Made by a program: the position numbers and the translations under genes | The notes under the pieces: generated by a model | The model's database searches: none | The model's input: the letters and a program-made list of their open reading frames with translations, nothing else | Told to the model about the DNA's origin: nothing | Shown here: positions 31,727-33,611 of the stretch, one piece after another | Layout: every line of letters starts with the position of its first letter | How positions within the stretch are numbered: the stretch's first letter is position 1 | Assembly (NCBI GenBank): GCA_030651175.1 | Contig: JAUSCR010000002.1 | Span: forward strand, 1-33,611 | Reading direction: 5' to 3' | Length of the DNA: 33,611 nt | Source: Dehalococcoidia bacterium | GTDB lineage: Bacteria; Chloroflexota; Dehalococcoidia; Lucifugimonadales; SHYF01

Positions 31727-33457
31727 CTACTTAAGTTCCAATGTCCAGATGGCGGTGGTGTAGGACATCAGTGGCCACGGCTTGTAGTCTTTGACCCGCG
31801 GGCCCAGGCCCCACGGCGTGTTCACGTAAAAAAGGCTGCCATTGCGACTATTATCCCGAAGGACTGTATAGACCTCCTGGTAGTTCTTGAACAGGGTGGC
31901 CGGGTCGGCAGGCTGCAACATTCTCTCTCCCACCAACTTGGCCATCTCTACACAGTCAGGGGCAACCGGATCACAGACGCGGCTCACTGAGGTTGGGGAA
32001 AAGTATTGGCTTCGAGTAATGCCAAGGCCGTTATAGCGGGCTTCATTGGGGCGGAACTCTATAATGCCTGGGAGCTGCCTGGCATTAGAGCGCGCGCCGA
32101 AAGAGGTAGCGTCACTCACCACCACCTCTATCTGCAAGCCCAGTTGTTTCCTCCACCCAGAAGCTACTGCCGACGCCAGCTCGACCACAAGGGGCAGCTC
32201 GTCTGCTTGAAAGGTGTACATCTTGATGACAGGCAGACCCTTTCCCTCAGGGAAGCCTGCTTGGGCCAGAAGCTCCTTGGCCTTCTTAACGTCATATGGG
32301 AATGGGTCCGTCACACCAGGCAAGTAGCCCATGGCATTAGGGGTCACATGGGCCCAGCCCTTTACGACAGCTATCTTCGGTCCATAAAGCTGTTGTACGA
32401 GGGTCTCCTTATCAATGGCGTACTCCAGGGCCTGACGCACCTCTTTCTTGTAGCACCACATATCAGGGGTCCAGCAGTCCCGGAAGATGAACCGAAGGTA
32501 ATTTGTCTCCTCTGTATAAACCACTTTGCCGCCAGCCTTCTCGATATCCGTCAACATAAACAGGTTGGCCTGAATCAGGTCCGCCTGCCCTGCTTGCAGT
32601 GCGGCAGAGCGGGTGGCAGCCTCAGGCACAATCCTCTGTATCAACCTGGTGAACTTGGGCCTACGGTCTTCAGGGAACCCGTTCTTCGGCTGGTAGTAAT
32701 AGTCGTCGAAGCGCTCAAATACTATCTCCTGCTGAGGGATGAAGGAGACGACCTTAAAGGGGCCAACGCCAACGGGCTTGGCCTCGTACCCGTCCTTGCC
32801 GACCTGATTCCAGTAGTCCATAGGTATGATGAACCCGTATGGGCCGTACCCTGCGCTAGAAAGGAAGTAAGCCAGGTCAGGCCGAGGCTCTTTCATGGTT
32901 ATGCGCACCTTATCGGGGTCAACCTTCTCCACGCTCTGGGTTCCCTGCGCAGTGGTCAGTGTCGTCGACGTCAGTTCACCTGCAGCAATACGAACTTTGG
33001 CTACCGCTCCAAAGCGACTATCCAGGCTTCCAAAGACGTCATCCACATTTATCGCCTCACCGTTGTGGGCCTTCACCCCGTCCCTGATGGTGAAGGTCCA
33101 GGCTTTGCCGTCAGGGCTCATTTCCCAGCTTTTGGCGATGCCGGGGGTTATCCCTCCGCTTTTGCCTGTCTCCTCCATCAAGGAGGTTTGAAACATCCGC
33201 CCGTATTGGAGGCCTATCTCGTCGATCCTGGTCGGGTCAAAGAGGCCGTTACCCGCCGTGTTGATCAGCTCGGTGACAGTCGCGCTCCGCACGCCTGTCG
33301 CCGGAGGCGGGGTTGTCACAGGGGTGGGAGTGGCAACAACCCCGGGTTTTGTCGGAGTAGGAGTCGCTTCTTCGCCCCCACAACCCACCACCCAACCAAA
33401 TACCAACAGAACCATACCAAGTAGCACGAAGTGCATCCAATCAGTTTTTTTTCTCAT
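31727..33457 (-). CDS. ABC transporter substrate-binding lipoprotein (family 5, peptide type)
   Basis: A 576-residue exported solute-binding protein. The N-terminus MRKKTDWMHF with a hydrophobic core is followed by the lipobox VVGC (Cys26), so it is lipid-anchored outside the membrane. A short Thr/Pro linker follows, as in other Chloroflexota lipoproteins. SBP_bac_5 features are GITPGIAKSWEMSPDGKAWTFTIRDGVKAHNGE near residues 105-135, then ALEYAIDKETLVQQLYG and DVKKAKELLAQAGFPEGKG. The ligand is unknown; the family takes peptides, glycosides, nickel chelates and other compounds. A strong AAGGAGGAA site precedes the ATG. A second, nearly identical C-terminus begins 66 nt upstream, showing tandem duplication. 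Confidence 0.95.
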   Translation of the reverse strand: MRKKTDWMHFVLLGMVLLVFGWVVGCGGEEATPTPTKPGVVATPTPVTTPPPATGVRSATVTELINTAGNGLFDPTRIDEIGLQYGRMFQTSLMEETGKSGGITPGIAKSWEMSPDGKAWTFTIRDGVKAHNGEAINVDDVFGSLDSRFGAVAKVRIAAGELTSTTLTTAQGTQSVEKVDPDKVRITMKEPRPDLAYFLSSAGYGPYGFIIPMDYWNQVGKDGYEAKPVGVGPFKVVSFIPQQEIVFERFDDYYYQPKNGFPEDRRPKFTRLIQRIVPEAATRSAALQAGQADLIQANLFMLTDIEKAGGKVVYTEETNYLRFIFRDCWTPDMWCYKKEVRQALEYAIDKETLVQQLYGPKIAVVKGWAHVTPNAMGYLPGVTDPFPYDVKKAKELLAQAGFPEGKGLPVIKMYTFQADELPLVVELASAVASGWRKQLGLQIEVVVSDATSFGARSNARQLPGIIEFRPNEARYNGLGITRSQYFSPTSVSRVCDPVAPDCVEMAKLVGERMLQPADPATLFKNYQEVYTVLRDNSRNGSLFYVNTPWGLGPRVKDYKPWPLMSYTTAIWTLELK

Positions 33458-33523
33458 GACAATATTCCTCCTTCATACTATGGCACTCCGTGCTCGCTCT
33501 TGCTGAATCCGTGGAACGCCCCG

Positions 33524-33611
33524 CTACTTAAGTTCCAAGGTCCAGATGGCGGTGGTGTAAGGTGTCAGTGCCCACGGCTTGTAGTCTTTGACCCGCGGGC
33601 CCAGGCCCCAC
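33524..33611 (-). CDS. Second substrate-binding protein, C-terminal fragment at window edge
   Basis: The last 28 codons of a paralogue of the adjacent binding protein, read as GLGPRVKDYKPWALTPYTT and ending AIWTLELK. It differs from the neighbour only around MSYTT versus TPYTT in this stretch, and DNA identity is high through the stop codon. The gene continues beyond the window, so its length and N-terminus are unknown. It is presumably the first gene of the operon or the product of a recent duplication. Confidence 0.9.
   Translation of the reverse strand, partial: WGLGPRVKDYKPWALTPYTTAIWTLELK

Noticed and set aside
32006-33424. Long open frame antisense to the substrate-binding protein
   Set aside because: Composition is that of a reverse-frame shadow, and the sense protein is unambiguous.

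Overview
The window looks like a chromosomal segment of a Chloroflexota bacterium, most likely class Dehalococcoidia or SAR202-like. This is inferred from content: Thr-Pro-rich linkers in exported proteins, several luciferase-like flavin oxidoreductases, a peptide-type ABC system with a Pro/Thr-linked lipoprotein, and moderately high GC. No rRNA or other definitive marker is present.

Layout. 0-6.3 kb is housekeeping: a 5'-truncated exported trypsin-fold protein with a mutated catalytic triad, hisS (-), relA/spoT, rpsT and lexA. 6.4-6.8 kb holds two tiny desulforedoxin-like genes (-) with their own near-consensus promoter. 7.0-13.8 kb is a codirectional run: branched-chain-type 2-oxo acid dehydrogenase E1alpha, E1beta and E2, lipB (lipoylation, needed by E2), pdxA, proC and yggT. 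yggU follows on the opposite strand. 14.6-22.7 kb is catabolic and transport: an LLM oxidoreductase, a permease-only peptide ABC pair, an acyl-CoA dehydrogenase, an alpha/beta hydrolase, an MmgE/PrpD protein and a second LLM oxidoreductase. 23-27.4 kb has an MFS transporter and a two-gene formate dehydrogenase. 27.7-33.6 kb is a complete peptide-type ABC operon (-) with tandemly duplicated binding proteins, the second cut by the window edge.

Two things stand out. First, the formate dehydrogenase catalytic subunit is a selenoprotein: an in-frame TGA at 25795-25797 sits at the active-site position and is followed by a bacterial SECIS hairpin at the spacing used by E. coli fdhF. Second, eight copies of a structured 110-175 bp intergenic element lie between 1.1 and 19.3 kb, and I found none beyond. 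Fuller copies have terminal inverted repeats beginning TAG/TAA and three successive hairpins. In four copies the element termini are the stop codons of the adjacent genes (six genes in all). One copy supplies the start codon of lipB, and another supplies the ribosome-binding region of proC. In all five copies lying between codirectional genes the element points with transcription. Inverted copies flank yggU, which is flipped relative to its usual order after proC-yggT.

Several promoters are close to the sigma70 consensus with 17-nt spacers (bkdAA, the desulforedoxin pair, the permease pair, prpD). They help decide starts and operon limits.
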